Assembly: GCA_043816955.1 (NCBI GenBank)
Contig: JBDRHL010000172.1
Span: 1-26,432, forward strand
Source of the DNA: JBDRHL01 sp043816955
GTDB taxonomy: Bacteria; Planctomycetota; Phycisphaerae; Sedimentisphaerales; CAYZTY01
Direction of reading: 5' to 3'
Length of the DNA: 26,432 nt
In this document: in pieces, positions 6,640 to 16,600 of the stretch
Layout: the number at the start of each line of letters is the position of its first letter
Numbering within the stretch: the stretch's first letter is position 1
Made by a program: the position numbers and the translations under genes
The notes under the pieces: generated by a model
Databases searched by the model: none
What the model was told of the DNA's origin: nothing
The model's input: only the letters and a program-made list of their open reading frames with translations

Positions 6640-7825
6640 AGCAAAATCCTTTCCCGATTTGGGCGTGTAAGTCCAGATGAACAACTTCACCTTTTTTGCG
6701 ACTCTCAATAACAGCCTCGGTGATAAGCGAAACAATTAATCCGTCTCTGGGACCAGCCAGCTCCGTGAGCGTACCATTTATTATACATTGGGCGAAGTGG
6801 TCCAGAGCCTGCAGCCAGCCTTTGTCCATCATATAGTTAACAAAGGGACTTTTGTTGTGAATATAATGATAGACTCTGTCGCGTTCGGCAGAACGAGTTT
6901 TGTTCTTGAGGAATTCCCACTCACGCGAATAATAACTATCATTCAGTATCCGGCGTAGAGCAATCATAGCTTCGGCGCCTTCAATGGCGAAAAGGTCTTG
7001 ATAGAGGGTCTCGCGATCAGGATGCACGTGCCCCCGGAACCGGTAGCACTTGTCGAAGTCACGCAAACCAAAAGTCGTCAGTTCGACAAAATCTTCCACG
7101 AAGAAACCGCCCGTGTCGACGATTGCCTCAAGCCTTTCTTTGGGCATATCATATTCGACATAGCCCGAGGCCATAATAGTAGCGACACATCCGGACTCAA
7201 ACTGTAGAGTTATGGTCTCATCGTCAGGACGTGAACTGACACAGTAGACCGATTTTACCTCCGAGCCTGTAAGGTAACGAAGAATATCAAAAACGTGGCA
7301 TACTTCGTGTATCACCCTGACACCCGGCTCAGGGTCGGGCTGCCAGATTACATAAGGGTCGGAAATTCGATAGTGAATGTTTCGCGGTCCGCCGTGGCTC
7401 TGGAGAATTTCCTTTGCCTTCTCGTAAGCAGGGGCTTTCCGGCGATTAAAACCAACTGCGACGAGTTTGCCGGAATTTTTCTGGGCTTTCAGCAGTTCGT
7501 GGCATTCGTCGGCAGTCTCGGCCAAAGGCTTCTCTACGTACACGTGTTTGCCTGCCTGTATCGCTTGTATTGTCAGCGGTACGTGCGACTCAGGCTGGGT
7601 TCCTATGACAACAGCGTCAATTTCCGAGTCCGCGAGCATTTCAGCATAATCCGTGGTGGCTTGGCGCGTGTTATATTTCTTCCGCATCTGCACAACAAGG
7701 TCCTTGCTCAGGTCGCACACCGTCTTAAAATCGATATGCTCTGCCCGCGAGAGGTTGGGCAGATGCTGGCTCTTACTAATGTTGCCTAAACCTACAATAC
7801 CAAAAACAGCTTTTTTCTTGTCCAT
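6632..7825 (-). CDS. Gfo/Idh/MocA-family oxidoreductase (first in locus)
   Basis: The product is 397 residues from an ATG with AAGGTGAG upstream. The Rossmann domain starts at once (FGIVGLGNISKSQHLPNL), with VCDL at the end of beta-2 and VEKPLAET placing the catalytic Lys at K99. The HEVCHVFDILRYL segment supplies the substrate-domain His and Asp. Its final codons overlap the start of the next oxidoreductase (5383-6639) by 8 bases, and it follows the large secreted protein gene after a 72-base gap. The three oxidoreductases of the locus are clearly different from each other in length and sequence, so they are not recent duplicates and probably catalyse different steps. Confidence 0.9.
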   Translation of the reverse strand: MDKKKAVFGIVGLGNISKSQHLPNLSRAEHIDFKTVCDLSKDLVVQMRKKYNTRQATTDYAEMLADSEIDAVVIGTQPESHVPLTIQAIQAGKHVYVEKPLAETADECHELLKAQKNSGKLVAVGFNRRKAPAYEKAKEILQSHGGPRNIHYRISDPYVIWQPDPEPGVRVIHEVCHVFDILRYLTGSEVKSVYCVSSRPDDETITLQFESGCVATIMASGYVEYDMPKERLEAIVDTGGFFVEDFVELTTFGLRDFDKCYRFRGHVHPDRETLYQDLFAIEGAEAMIALRRILNDSYYSREWEFLKNKTRSAERDRVYHYIHNKSPFVNYMMDKGWLQALDHFAQCIINGTLTELAGPRDGLIVSLITEAVIESRKKGEVVHLDLHAQIGKGFCFG

Positions 7826-7897
7826 TTATGTCTCACCTTAAAATCAATTGAATAAATATTACCACTTAAACACAATAATTTCATCTATATTCATCAG

Positions 7898-10456
7898 TTA
7901 TCGGCGGTTAATTATGGCAATTTCACCCTGCTCGATATTAACCTGGATAAAGTTTTTGTTTCCGAGTTTTAGCTGTTCCGCCGCGGGCCTTCGCGGCACA
8001 CCTTCAACGCTGTATACGATCAACGACATCTCGCTCGAATCGGCGAAACCGTATCGGCCCGGTAGCGAGGTTATTATTTTGTTTTTTCCGACGACATAGC
8101 CCGGCCTGATTTCCCTGATGGTTATCGGGTAGAAGTATTTCAACGGGCTCGGATGTTCTGTGTGTATCATAACGGTGCCGTCGATACCGACAAGCAGGCC
8201 GTACTGCAGTGAATCATAGATAAAGCCCATAAATCTCCGCGTGTTCCCAAGAGCGCAGGCATATGTAACCGGGCTTGTTAGGTGACCTCTCGGATAGTCT
8301 TGGACACTGAGATACTCGAGGAAATACGTTACATCGCGGGCGGTGTCCGCTTCGGTGGCAGGCTGCAGGTTGGCAAATGCAATCCCTTCTCCAAGGTCCG
8401 CCAGCATACCACGAAAGTCACGCGTAACCAGTGAGAGGTTACTGAGCTTTTTTACGACATTACCGGTTTCGGGGTCTATGAGTACGCTATGGCCGTCCCA
8501 GTCCGGCACATCATGCATGTACATAGGCTCTACCGTCAGGACAAAGCCGTATTCATCTATATACACGTGATCACCAAAGTCCTCGATCATCCGGTTGTAC
8601 ATCTTCGTAATCATTTTGCCGAACTCATTCCGGAAGGTCGGGTAATAGAAGCCATATAGCCAGTTGCCATGGTCGTCCTTGTAACGGACAGCCCAGAGCA
8701 ACTGCTCCCGCTCTGTTTTCATAACCCTCGCATCGCGATATGCCGCCACATTAGGGTCGTCGAGTGCGTTTAGAGTATAATGGGTGTAAGCGCCGACTCT
8801 TATATCAGGACACAGGCGTTTTATTCGGCGTGCTATCTGCGCCTGTCCAACCGCCTTCATACGATTACGCACGTCCTGCCGATATAAATAGTCATAGCCG
8901 AACGCTTCGACCTCTCCACCGTTAGGTCTTTTTGGTTCGCCCGGGCCGGCGGTAACTACGAAGGTCCAGGCACCCACGCCGCAGAGTTCCATCCATCGCC
9001 GTAATTCTTCATCTGACAGTTCGCATGCGCGTTTGCCCTTGTAAACAACCCGATAGTCAAAGAAACCACAGGCGTATGGAATGGTCCTGTCGGCCGTGCC
9101 CCAGACCTGGCGCACCGTATTTATGAAATCATAGTAATCGGCTGAATCATGGGGATATATCTCCCATCTGAGGGTGTACGAAGCCCACGGGGCAAGGCCG
9201 AAATGGTCGGTACGGATTCCTACCTTGCTTTGTGTGCCGTAGCATACAGCCTGGTTCCGGTAAACATCGTCTCTTGCTATCAGTCCGACCAGAGCGTTTT
9301 TCGAAACAAGATGCACAAAGGGGCGCTCGGGTAAACTTTTTTCCACCGGTGGGATAAGATTGCCGCACACCTTGGAACCAAAACTATCGCCGCTTGCTGT
9401 TACTTCGTTGGCAAGGCGTACCCCAAGAAGTTTGTCCGTGAGGTTTGTTATCTCATCATTTACCGCAATATGATTGGAATAAACTCTGATAGTGCGGGTA
9501 ACACTATAGAATGGTATTACGGCTTTGATCACTTTGCTGCTGTTAACATCATAAATTTTCAGGTCGTACTCTGTTGGGCTGGTCGGGGCAAACTCAAGCC
9601 AGTTGCCGCCGGGGGTTGAGAATTTTGAACGAATAGAAAACACTTGTTGCCCTACAGCAATATCCATATGGCCCTTCGGTTCAACAGAAAGGGTAAAATC
9701 AACGGTATTAAAGTCGCCGGGTTCGTACCTGTCCAGGGACGGGGTGAGGGCCTGTTTGGTTTGCTTCTTGCTGTCTGCATCTATTACTACGGCATCTACC
9801 CGTGATTGGCCGCCTGCCGTCCAGAATTCGACAAGGTCGACCGAGGCCGTCCTGGCCGAGAAGGGATAATACAATTTGTCTCTAACTACGGGACGGTCAT
9901 TACAGTACACATCAAAAGTACCTTTACCGGTATGATTTTCTATGACATTTATGCTGAAAGCCCACTTTTGCCACTGGCCCACCGTAAGTTCGGACTTGAC
10001 GGTTTCGAAGCTTGACGCTCCGGCGCCATCTCGGCAAAGCACTTTAGCATCGTATTTTCCCGTACCTTTTGCAGGAACCAGTCGCAGGCTCGCAGCTATG
10101 TCGCCCGCCTGGGTTCTTAAATCGACACAGGTACCGTGCGGCGAAGTATCATAGTCAAGAATTATATTGGCTTCTACTTTGAAGTATTTGTAGGGCCCCT
10201 TTGTACGGGTGTACACCACGGCGCGATCGTCGGGATTCGAACTAACCAGTTTAACCATTTTGGTACCGTCGGTCGTGATAATGTCCGAAGCCACAACAAC
10301 TTTACTTTCGCCGGCAGCAAGCACCGCCCATTTGTCGGTAGCCGGCCGGCTGTCAAGCTCGGCTGACTCGAACCCGTCGCGAAACATTACTTCACAACAT
10401 GCTATGCTCGAACAGATAAGACATATAACGCCTGCGATCTTAATACTTTTTTTCAC
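7898..10456 (-). CDS. Large secreted LamG-like/TIM-barrel-like putative glycoside hydrolase A
   Basis: The start is a GTG at 10456 forming GTGA with the stop of the symporter gene, and GAGGAG lies upstream; the 64 codons open further upstream are antisense-like sequence inside the symporter. The product is 852 residues. A signal sequence (KKSIKIAGVICLICSSIACC) has only a poor lipobox. A LamG-like module spans about 25-230 (FRDGFE, WQKWAFSI, YCNDRPV, VDAVVID). A middle beta-rich domain (about 250-460) carries RTIRVYSNHIAVND and ERPFVHLV. A barrel-like region has EAFGYD, HVYIDEYGF (D634-E635), WDGHS and FLEYLS, and a small beta domain closes the protein. It is paralogous to the proteins at 13694-18028 and 18367-21093, but lacks their extra modules. 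Polysaccharide hydrolysis is inferred from fold, acidic residues and context; I cannot assign a family. Confidence 0.8.
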   Translation of the reverse strand: MKKSIKIAGVICLICSSIACCEVMFRDGFESAELDSRPATDKWAVLAAGESKVVVASDIITTDGTKMVKLVSSNPDDRAVVYTRTKGPYKYFKVEANIILDYDTSPHGTCVDLRTQAGDIAASLRLVPAKGTGKYDAKVLCRDGAGASSFETVKSELTVGQWQKWAFSINVIENHTGKGTFDVYCNDRPVVRDKLYYPFSARTASVDLVEFWTAGGQSRVDAVVIDADSKKQTKQALTPSLDRYEPGDFNTVDFTLSVEPKGHMDIAVGQQVFSIRSKFSTPGGNWLEFAPTSPTEYDLKIYDVNSSKVIKAVIPFYSVTRTIRVYSNHIAVNDEITNLTDKLLGVRLANEVTASGDSFGSKVCGNLIPPVEKSLPERPFVHLVSKNALVGLIARDDVYRNQAVCYGTQSKVGIRTDHFGLAPWASYTLRWEIYPHDSADYYDFINTVRQVWGTADRTIPYACGFFDYRVVYKGKRACELSDEELRRWMELCGVGAWTFVVTAGPGEPKRPNGGEVEAFGYDYLYRQDVRNRMKAVGQAQIARRIKRLCPDIRVGAYTHYTLNALDDPNVAAYRDARVMKTEREQLLWAVRYKDDHGNWLYGFYYPTFRNEFGKMITKMYNRMIEDFGDHVYIDEYGFVLTVEPMYMHDVPDWDGHSVLIDPETGNVVKKLSNLSLVTRDFRGMLADLGEGIAFANLQPATEADTARDVTYFLEYLSVQDYPRGHLTSPVTYACALGNTRRFMGFIYDSLQYGLLVGIDGTVMIHTEHPSPLKYFYPITIREIRPGYVVGKNKIITSLPGRYGFADSSEMSLIVYSVEGVPRRPAAEQLKLGNKNFIQVNIEQGEIAIINRR

Positions 10457-12450
10457 TTGACTATCTCCTCTTGAAAAGTTGTATCGGGTTCTTGTTCTTG
10501 CGGTATGTAATCTTCGTGCTTTACCGTTCCGTCGTCCGCGGCATCCCGTTTCATCGTAGCTAATCGACTGAACAAACGTTTTACGTCGATCAGTCCGCCG
10601 ATAGAAAGCCAGATAGTAACCAGGATTGTTACTGCGAAGTTGAACCAAATGAAGAAACGCCAGAAATCAGCCCAGGCCAGTGTGTCTATCTTGTTAACCC
10701 AGTTCCATATGGCCCCTGTTATTAATACCAGAAACCAGCCGATGTTCCATACGACGGTGGCAAGGCATATAATCTTGTCTGCTCTACTGAACTCCTTGCC
10801 GATACCCAGCCGTTCCAGCAGCACACCGGCAACCTTGCTCTTGGGCTTGGTATCGCTTTGGACAGCATATTTGCCGCGATGCAGAAGCTTGTCCATATTT
10901 GAGGCACTTTTCGGTCCCAATAATGAAACAAGCACATACAAGGACATTGACGAGACCATCGCGATAAAGAACATCCATTGGCCGTTAACAGGGAAGTTAT
11001 GCCCATAGCGCCCTACCCAAAGCTGATCAAGTATTATACCTCCTACACCCAGAACCGAGCCTGTAATCATAGAGACAAACGCGGCGGGGCCCGTACCATG
11101 CTTCCAATACAGCCCGCCTATGATAACAGCACCTGCACCACCGAGGTAAATTGTACCTGTTATAGCAAAGAATAAGAGTATATGCTGGGTCTGCCTGAAA
11201 AAAAGACTAAAGAAAAACGCATAAACAGCCACCCCTATAATAGCAGCACGGAGCAGCATAATATGCTCTTTCTGAGAGAATGGTTTTTTTCGGAACGGCA
11301 TAACGACATCCTGGATAAATATGCTGCCCCAGGTGTGCAAATATGTGTCGTGCACGGAGACGAAAGCGGCGAACATGACCGCACACATTATTCCCATTAC
11401 CCCTTTAGGAAGGATAGTGCTCAATGCTATGGGGACGGTCATTTGATTCTGTATCTGGGGGTTGCCGATTTTTGCGACCAGTTTCCCTGCGGCCTCGGCG
11501 TGACCGGCGAAATCGGGATGCTTCATCAGCACAAAAGCACAAACAGCCGGCATAAGCAAAATGAGCCACTGACTCATCGACTTCCAGCAGGCAAGGACCT
11601 TACCCATCCTGGCCTCATGAGGTGTTGCTGCCGCACAGTTATATCCCTGGGTCCCCTGCCACGCCATGTGTGTAAAAAACATTCCGAAAGCACCTATGAG
11701 AAAATACCAGATATTGAAGTCGGGAATTTTATTTGTTCTGAAAGGATTAAGCATGGAAGCATCCTCAGGCGCGGTCATGAGAGCCTCTGTAATCTGGGAC
11801 CAGCTGAAAAGCCTGAAAAGGACGACGAGTATAACAAGAAACGCGATATAACAGAAAATACCCTGAAAGAAGTCGGTTATAATGACCGTAATCTGCCCGC
11901 CGCTGAACGTAAAGAACAGGGCAACGCTCAGCAGCACGCCCATTACTACGGGATAAGTAGGTATGTTGAGACCGACGATTTCGAATGCCTGCGGCAGGCC
12001 GCAAAAATATATGAAAAACCGTGACCCTACCGAGGGAAATATTCCAAAATTGAGGATTCCGGAAAGAAATCCGAGCATCCCCGCGAATATCCTGAACTTT
12101 TTGCTGTACCTCATCTCGAAGAACTGGGCCAGCGTCATCGCACGTGTCATTCTGAAGCGGTAAATGATCCAGCCTGATATTCCAATAATCATGCCGACCG
12201 GCATAAATATCATTCCCCACCAAATGGCGGTAAAGCCTGCCTGGTAGTACATCTCGAACGTCGCTATGAAAGCTATTGCACCGGTCATCGCAGCACCTTC
12301 GGCGATAGCAATGAGGTATTTGCCCGCGCAGCGGTTCGCGGCGAGAAAATCAGCAACGCTCTTCATGTGCCTTCTACTGACCAGCGCCATGGTAACCATG
12401 AACGCAGCCAGGCCAAACAGTATCATCCAGTCAACAACGTGCATATTCAT
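10453..12450 (-). CDS. Sodium:solute symporter (SSS family)
   Basis: The product is 665 residues. AGGAC is 7 bases upstream of the ATG. About 15 hydrophobic segments are visible, from VVDWMILFGLAAFMV at the N-terminus to FFIWFNFAVTILVTIWL near residue 610. Family traits include the early EGAAMTGAIAFIATFEMYYQ stretch in helix 2, ITVIITDFFQGIFCY, and a conserved AAFVSVHDTYLHTWGSIF segment. The C-terminus is a charged cytoplasmic tail. SSS transporters couple sodium influx to uptake of sugars, acids or osmolytes; in this setting a mono- or oligosaccharide or sugar acid is likely. It starts 18 bases after the UroD-like gene and overlaps the next gene by 4 bases, so the three genes are surely one transcript. 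Confidence 0.9.
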   Translation of the reverse strand: MNMHVVDWMILFGLAAFMVTMALVSRRHMKSVADFLAANRCAGKYLIAIAEGAAMTGAIAFIATFEMYYQAGFTAIWWGMIFMPVGMIIGISGWIIYRFRMTRAMTLAQFFEMRYSKKFRIFAGMLGFLSGILNFGIFPSVGSRFFIYFCGLPQAFEIVGLNIPTYPVVMGVLLSVALFFTFSGGQITVIITDFFQGIFCYIAFLVILVVLFRLFSWSQITEALMTAPEDASMLNPFRTNKIPDFNIWYFLIGAFGMFFTHMAWQGTQGYNCAAATPHEARMGKVLACWKSMSQWLILLMPAVCAFVLMKHPDFAGHAEAAGKLVAKIGNPQIQNQMTVPIALSTILPKGVMGIMCAVMFAAFVSVHDTYLHTWGSIFIQDVVMPFRKKPFSQKEHIMLLRAAIIGVAVYAFFFSLFFRQTQHILLFFAITGTIYLGGAGAVIIGGLYWKHGTGPAAFVSMITGSVLGVGGIILDQLWVGRYGHNFPVNGQWMFFIAMVSSMSLYVLVSLLGPKSASNMDKLLHRGKYAVQSDTKPKSKVAGVLLERLGIGKEFSRADKIICLATVVWNIGWFLVLITGAIWNWVNKIDTLAWADFWRFFIWFNFAVTILVTIWLSIGGLIDVKRLFSRLATMKRDAADDGTVKHEDYIPQEQEPDTTFQEEIVK

Positions 12451-12468
12451 AAACTTGTCCTAAAAAAA

Positions 12469-13551
12469 CTATTTGTCATAATTGCCTTTTTCCGCCACCA
12501 CATTCCTATAGGTTTCGTAGTCCGGGACGGCTATATCGGGTCCTATAGAGTGTGTGCCTATAATCAGGCCGCCGTTCCTGCCTGCTTCCACGATTGCCTC
12601 GACGTGTTCGCGAATGCGCTTCTCGTCTCGGCTGGGTAAAACGTGGGTATTACAAACTCCGCCGATAAAACTCAGCGTACCATGGTATTTTTCGACCAAT
12701 TTTATTACATCAAGGCCAGCCGCGCTTTCAACAGGATTTATTCCGTCGAAACCCGCTTCGATAATCATGTCCAAAACAGGCCCGAGATTACCGTCACAAT
12801 GCAAAATGACCCGGCGCGCACCGGCAGCTTTTAGCTTCGATATCATCTTTTTGTAAATCGGCAAAAAGATACGTTCAAAGGTAGCGGGCGAAAACATCGG
12901 CCCTGCTAGATTGCACATATCGTCATATATCCACACTCCGAAATCATAAGCGTCTGCACGCTTAAGTGACTCCAGACCTATCTCTAAAAGATGGTCGGCA
13001 ACCCGTTGTGCTATGGCCCGCGCCAAAGGTTCATCACAGGCCATATCCATAAGAAATTCGATTTCACCCCTGAAATAGCTGCTTCGTATAAAAACGCCGC
13101 CTATCTTAACAAAAACTGCTCTCCCTTTCTTTCGATTCACGCTGACTATCTCCAATAACTCATTATAACGCATATCCAGTTGTGGCGATTCAAATTCTAT
13201 ACCATCCAGGTCAGAGGGGCTGTTAAAGACCCTCTCCACAGGTTCGCAAAAATATGTTCCCGGCTTCGTCTTGACCAGCCTGCCCCATCCGTCATCAACT
13301 ATGACACAATCTTTCTCTTTGCGGACTTCTCGTATTTGTGTGGGAAAAAGCTCCTCACGGGCAACCGGCACCGCCAAATCCACCCAGTAATAATCAATAA
13401 TGTCAACATCTGCGGCAATAGTTTTCTCCTGCCGCCACTTGGTTGTAAATTCCTGCCAGAAGCCGTCAAAAACAGGTAGTCTGTCAGGCCTCTGGAAAGA
13501 CAGGGCCTGGGTCACGATTTTCCGCGAGTTTTCCTTTGAAAGTTCCAACAT
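12469..13551 (-). CDS. UroD-like (uroporphyrinogen decarboxylase/methyltransferase superfamily) protein
   Basis: The product is 360 residues starting at ATG 13551 (MLELSKENSRKIVTQALSFQ); the 45 codons open upstream contain an intergenic hairpin and were rejected. The fold is a UroD-type barrel: RPDRLPVFDGFW at the N-terminus, LHCDGNLGPVLDMIIEAGFD (H251-C252-D253), INPVESAAGLD, FIGGVCNTHVLPS and IGTHSIGPDIAVPD. True heme-pathway enzymes have other N-terminal motifs, and corrinoid methyltransferases such as MtaA use His-x-Cys plus a later Cys for zinc; here HCD replaces that pattern. It therefore belongs to the uncharacterised UroD-like group often found beside sugar genes in Planctomycetota and Lentisphaerota. 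Methyl transfer from a methylated sugar is a possible but unproven role. Confidence 0.75.
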   Translation of the reverse strand: MLELSKENSRKIVTQALSFQRPDRLPVFDGFWQEFTTKWRQEKTIAADVDIIDYYWVDLAVPVAREELFPTQIREVRKEKDCVIVDDGWGRLVKTKPGTYFCEPVERVFNSPSDLDGIEFESPQLDMRYNELLEIVSVNRKKGRAVFVKIGGVFIRSSYFRGEIEFLMDMACDEPLARAIAQRVADHLLEIGLESLKRADAYDFGVWIYDDMCNLAGPMFSPATFERIFLPIYKKMISKLKAAGARRVILHCDGNLGPVLDMIIEAGFDGINPVESAAGLDVIKLVEKYHGTLSFIGGVCNTHVLPSRDEKRIREHVEAIVEAGRNGGLIIGTHSIGPDIAVPDYETYRNVVAEKGNYDK

Positions 13552-13590
13552 GTTCGTTTTACCTGAATTTTCCACTTTCGTTCTTAATAT

Positions 13591-13620
13591 GGGGGCGGCA
13601 TTTTCAAAAATGCCGCCCCC
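13591..13620 (-). promoter_or_regulatory. Perfect GC-rich hairpin between hydrolase B and the UroD-like gene
   Basis: GGGGGCGGCATTTT (13591-13604) and AAAATGCCGCCCCC (13607-13620) are exact reverse complements, making a stem of 12-14 bp. On the transcribed minus strand the stem is followed by ATATTAAGAA, not a T-run, so it is a poor intrinsic terminator. It sits 73 bases after the stop of the 1,444-residue gene and about 40 bases before the UroD-like start, where it could cap a processed 3' end or protect the downstream message. Confidence 0.6.
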
Positions 13621-13693
13621 ATTACGTTCAGCCTGCGTACGGCCGACCACTGATAGCATAAGTCGAACCCGACGCAATACCGGCAACTACCTG

Positions 13694-16600
13694 CTAATTC
13701 CTGTACCTAATCACAGCAACCTCATATTTTGCCAAGTCGAGCATATAGTAGGTCTTGTTGTCTCTCAAAATATAGTCGCCTTCATACCAGTTCTTAATAT
13801 ATCCATCGGGACCTATAATAGTAACTTCCAAGTCGTTACTGTCGTCAAAACCATAGATGCCGGAGACAGTTGTCAGGATACACTCATCACCAATCACATA
13901 TCCGCTGTGAAGTTCCACGGGTGTAATGGGGAAGAAATATCCTACCGGAATTCTTTGATTATTCGTGGACCATGTAGATGAGAAATTTGTTGATCCACTC
14001 AGAACTCCCAGGATCAATCCCTTCATCAGATATTTTGACGCGTATTCCATCATGACCGGCCCGGTTGTCAGACCACCTTTTTTCTCATATGCCAGGGGGC
14101 AAGTCAGATGAGGTCGCGTCCACTCAGGTGGATATGCTGACAATGGATACTCAACAAAGTGACACTGATTTAGCGACATTTCTTCATCACATGTCGGGAA
14201 AAAGTTACTCACTATGTATTTATTGGCAATTTTAACCTCATTTGCGGCAGCTATGCGCCAGGCCTGGGTTATTAGACCGAGGCTTGAAACCTTTTGTGCC
14301 ACAGTGTTGTCGTTGTCATCGATGATCGCACTGTATCCGTCCCATTCGTTAGGTTGATAAACATACCGCTGGGGGCTTGAGAAGGTGTACTCGTCCCAAT
14401 AAATACCGCCTGTGAAGTTGGTCAGCATCTCATCGAAGACAGTTTGCATCAAGCTGCCAAACGGGTTTGTCGGAGTGGCATAATACATACCCCAGTTGGC
14501 ATCGGCCCAGTACAACTCCTGATTTAGATTCACGTCCAAGCGTCTACAGCCCAACATATTGCCGTCGGAATGAGGCGTCCAGTCAAGCCCCTGGTGGAAA
14601 TATACTAAGGACTTTATATTCGGATCAATATCGTTGACGTGGCTTCTCATGGTGCTGATTGCCGCCTTAGCCTCATTCGCATCAGTTAAATATGTGCCGC
14701 CAAATGCTTCGCGTGGGTAATCGTCATAGGTAGTAATGTACCAATGGAGGTTGGAGTTAAACAATTCAAGCGAGCGTTCAAGTTCACTACTACTCAAATC
14801 TTTCCATGCCGTCCAGGTGTTGGTGTCAGGTATATACCATAGGCAGTTTGGATCGGTCCCACTGAATAGTGATGGGATTGTCGAATCGGTCGTTTGCCAT
14901 GTTGACCGAATAGTGTTTATGAAATCGAAGTAATAATCTTCGTCTTCATCACCCGGGCGCGGGTAAACCTCCCATTTTACCGTATAGCTGGCATTCGGCT
15001 CAAGCGCAAGATACTCATCGCGAATACCATAGGTGTTTTCGGAGCCCGTCGTCTTGTAAAGGGCCGCATGATTACGATAAACGGTGTCCCGGGCGACCAT
15101 ACCGACCGCCTCGCCGGATTTAATCACGTGAACATGAGGCCTTTCCGCCGCACTTGTACTGATTGTACTCAAATAATCCTGACCCGCGATAGTCGAATTG
15201 TTGTCGCCTGTCAGATGAATCTCGTTGCCAAAACGTATGCCAACCGTTATGTTTGCATCTCCACAGAAGTTCACATCATCCATCTTGGCACCTGTACCAT
15301 AAGCGATGAATTGGTCAACCGCGTTACAGTTAGCCGAATACGGAGATACATTAACATCCGTTGCGAGGCTGTTGCCGTCCAACCAGACAGAATATTTGCC
15401 TGCACCTGTGGAACTGTTGGTGATCCAGCCTCTGAATCTCCATGTCTCCCAGTTGCCTACGTTCTGGTCTTCAATCAACGTATCCGAACCACCGCTTCTT
15501 TGCAGCACGGCATCGTATTGATTTCCTATTGCCTGTAAGTAAATCTGGGCCCAAATCTTTGCGCCGGCACCGTCCCAGAAGCCAAACACGATCGCCTTAT
15601 TGACGTCCGGCTTGATAGATGCAGTAACATCGAAGGTGGTATAGTCAGAATCCACGGTTTTACCCAGGATCGCCTTTGCGGTCGAGAAGAATTCAAGATA
15701 CTTGCTTCCTTCCGGCGGTGTTTCATCAGCTTTTACAAGTACCTCGGTGGTCCCGCTGAAGGTCCACTTGTTGGGGTCGGGCGTCTGGTTTACATCGCGG
15801 TACTCAGAACCGTCCTTGAGGCTCGCCCCTGTATTTGTAAATGTGTCACTAACTTCTATTCGATTACCCAGTTCATCAATAACACGGTGCAATGAGTAAT
15901 TACCTGAATCTACATCAATTGTTGTCTGGGTAGCCGACACTTCTGTTATGGTCGGTGTCCAGTTGTTCGCAATGTTGTATCCCAATTTGTACAGGCCGCC
16001 GCCTGGTTTTGAGAACCATGAACCTATCGGAAAGAGGACACTTCCGACGTTGACGTCGATCCCACCATTGTTTTCGTCCACTTCGCAACCGTAAGCGACA
16101 TTGCTGTCAAAATCTTTTGGCTCACGATAGTAAAGACTCTGTAACGGCCTTTCATCGTATATCAGGACATCATCCACCTGCCACTCAAGTGTGCTCGAGA
16201 ACATCTTCAATTTAGCAGGCCGCGTCCTCAGACCGGAACTGTATCCCTTCGGATAGTACGAGGCGGATTCTGCAAGACAGTTGCTATCAACAAAAGCAGA
16301 ATAAAGCCCGTAGGAAGAAGAATAGCTTTTTACCCCGAATATCCAGTGGTGCCATCCCGTGTAGTCCTTACCGTCACTGGCTGACACCAGCACATCGGTT
16401 TCATTGCTGTCTATCCATACGACAGTGTTGCCGCTAACGTCCTGCATGTACAAGCTCGCGGCGACTTCCATGCCGTTATTGTCCACGATGGACAGGACCG
16501 CTGCCTGGGCCGGAGGAAGGTAAATCCACGCATCTACAAAGAAATTGTCCCGGTAGCCTTCGGTCTTACTGTAAATGCCCTGCACGCCGTTCGCAAGGAA

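Noticed and set aside
7898..8000. Dockerin-like end on hydrolase A
   Set aside because: The C-terminus ends in a beta strand (GEIAIINRR) with no D-x-N-x-D loop or CTDP tail.
10457..10648. 64-codon extension of hydrolase A
   Set aside because: It lies inside the symporter gene and would bury the signal peptide; the GTG in the GTGA overlap has GAGGAG upstream.
11182..12024. 280-codon plus-strand frame opposite the symporter
   Set aside because: It is antisense to transmembrane helices of a clear SSS transporter; its charged, repeat-free product looks like a codon-bias shadow.
13552..13686. 45-codon extension of the UroD-like protein
   Set aside because: It crosses the intergenic hairpin, and the family N-terminus begins at the ATG at 13551.
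13400..13981. 193-codon plus-strand frame across the hydrolase B/UroD-like gap
   Set aside because: It is antisense to two good genes and runs through the perfect hairpin at 13591-13620.
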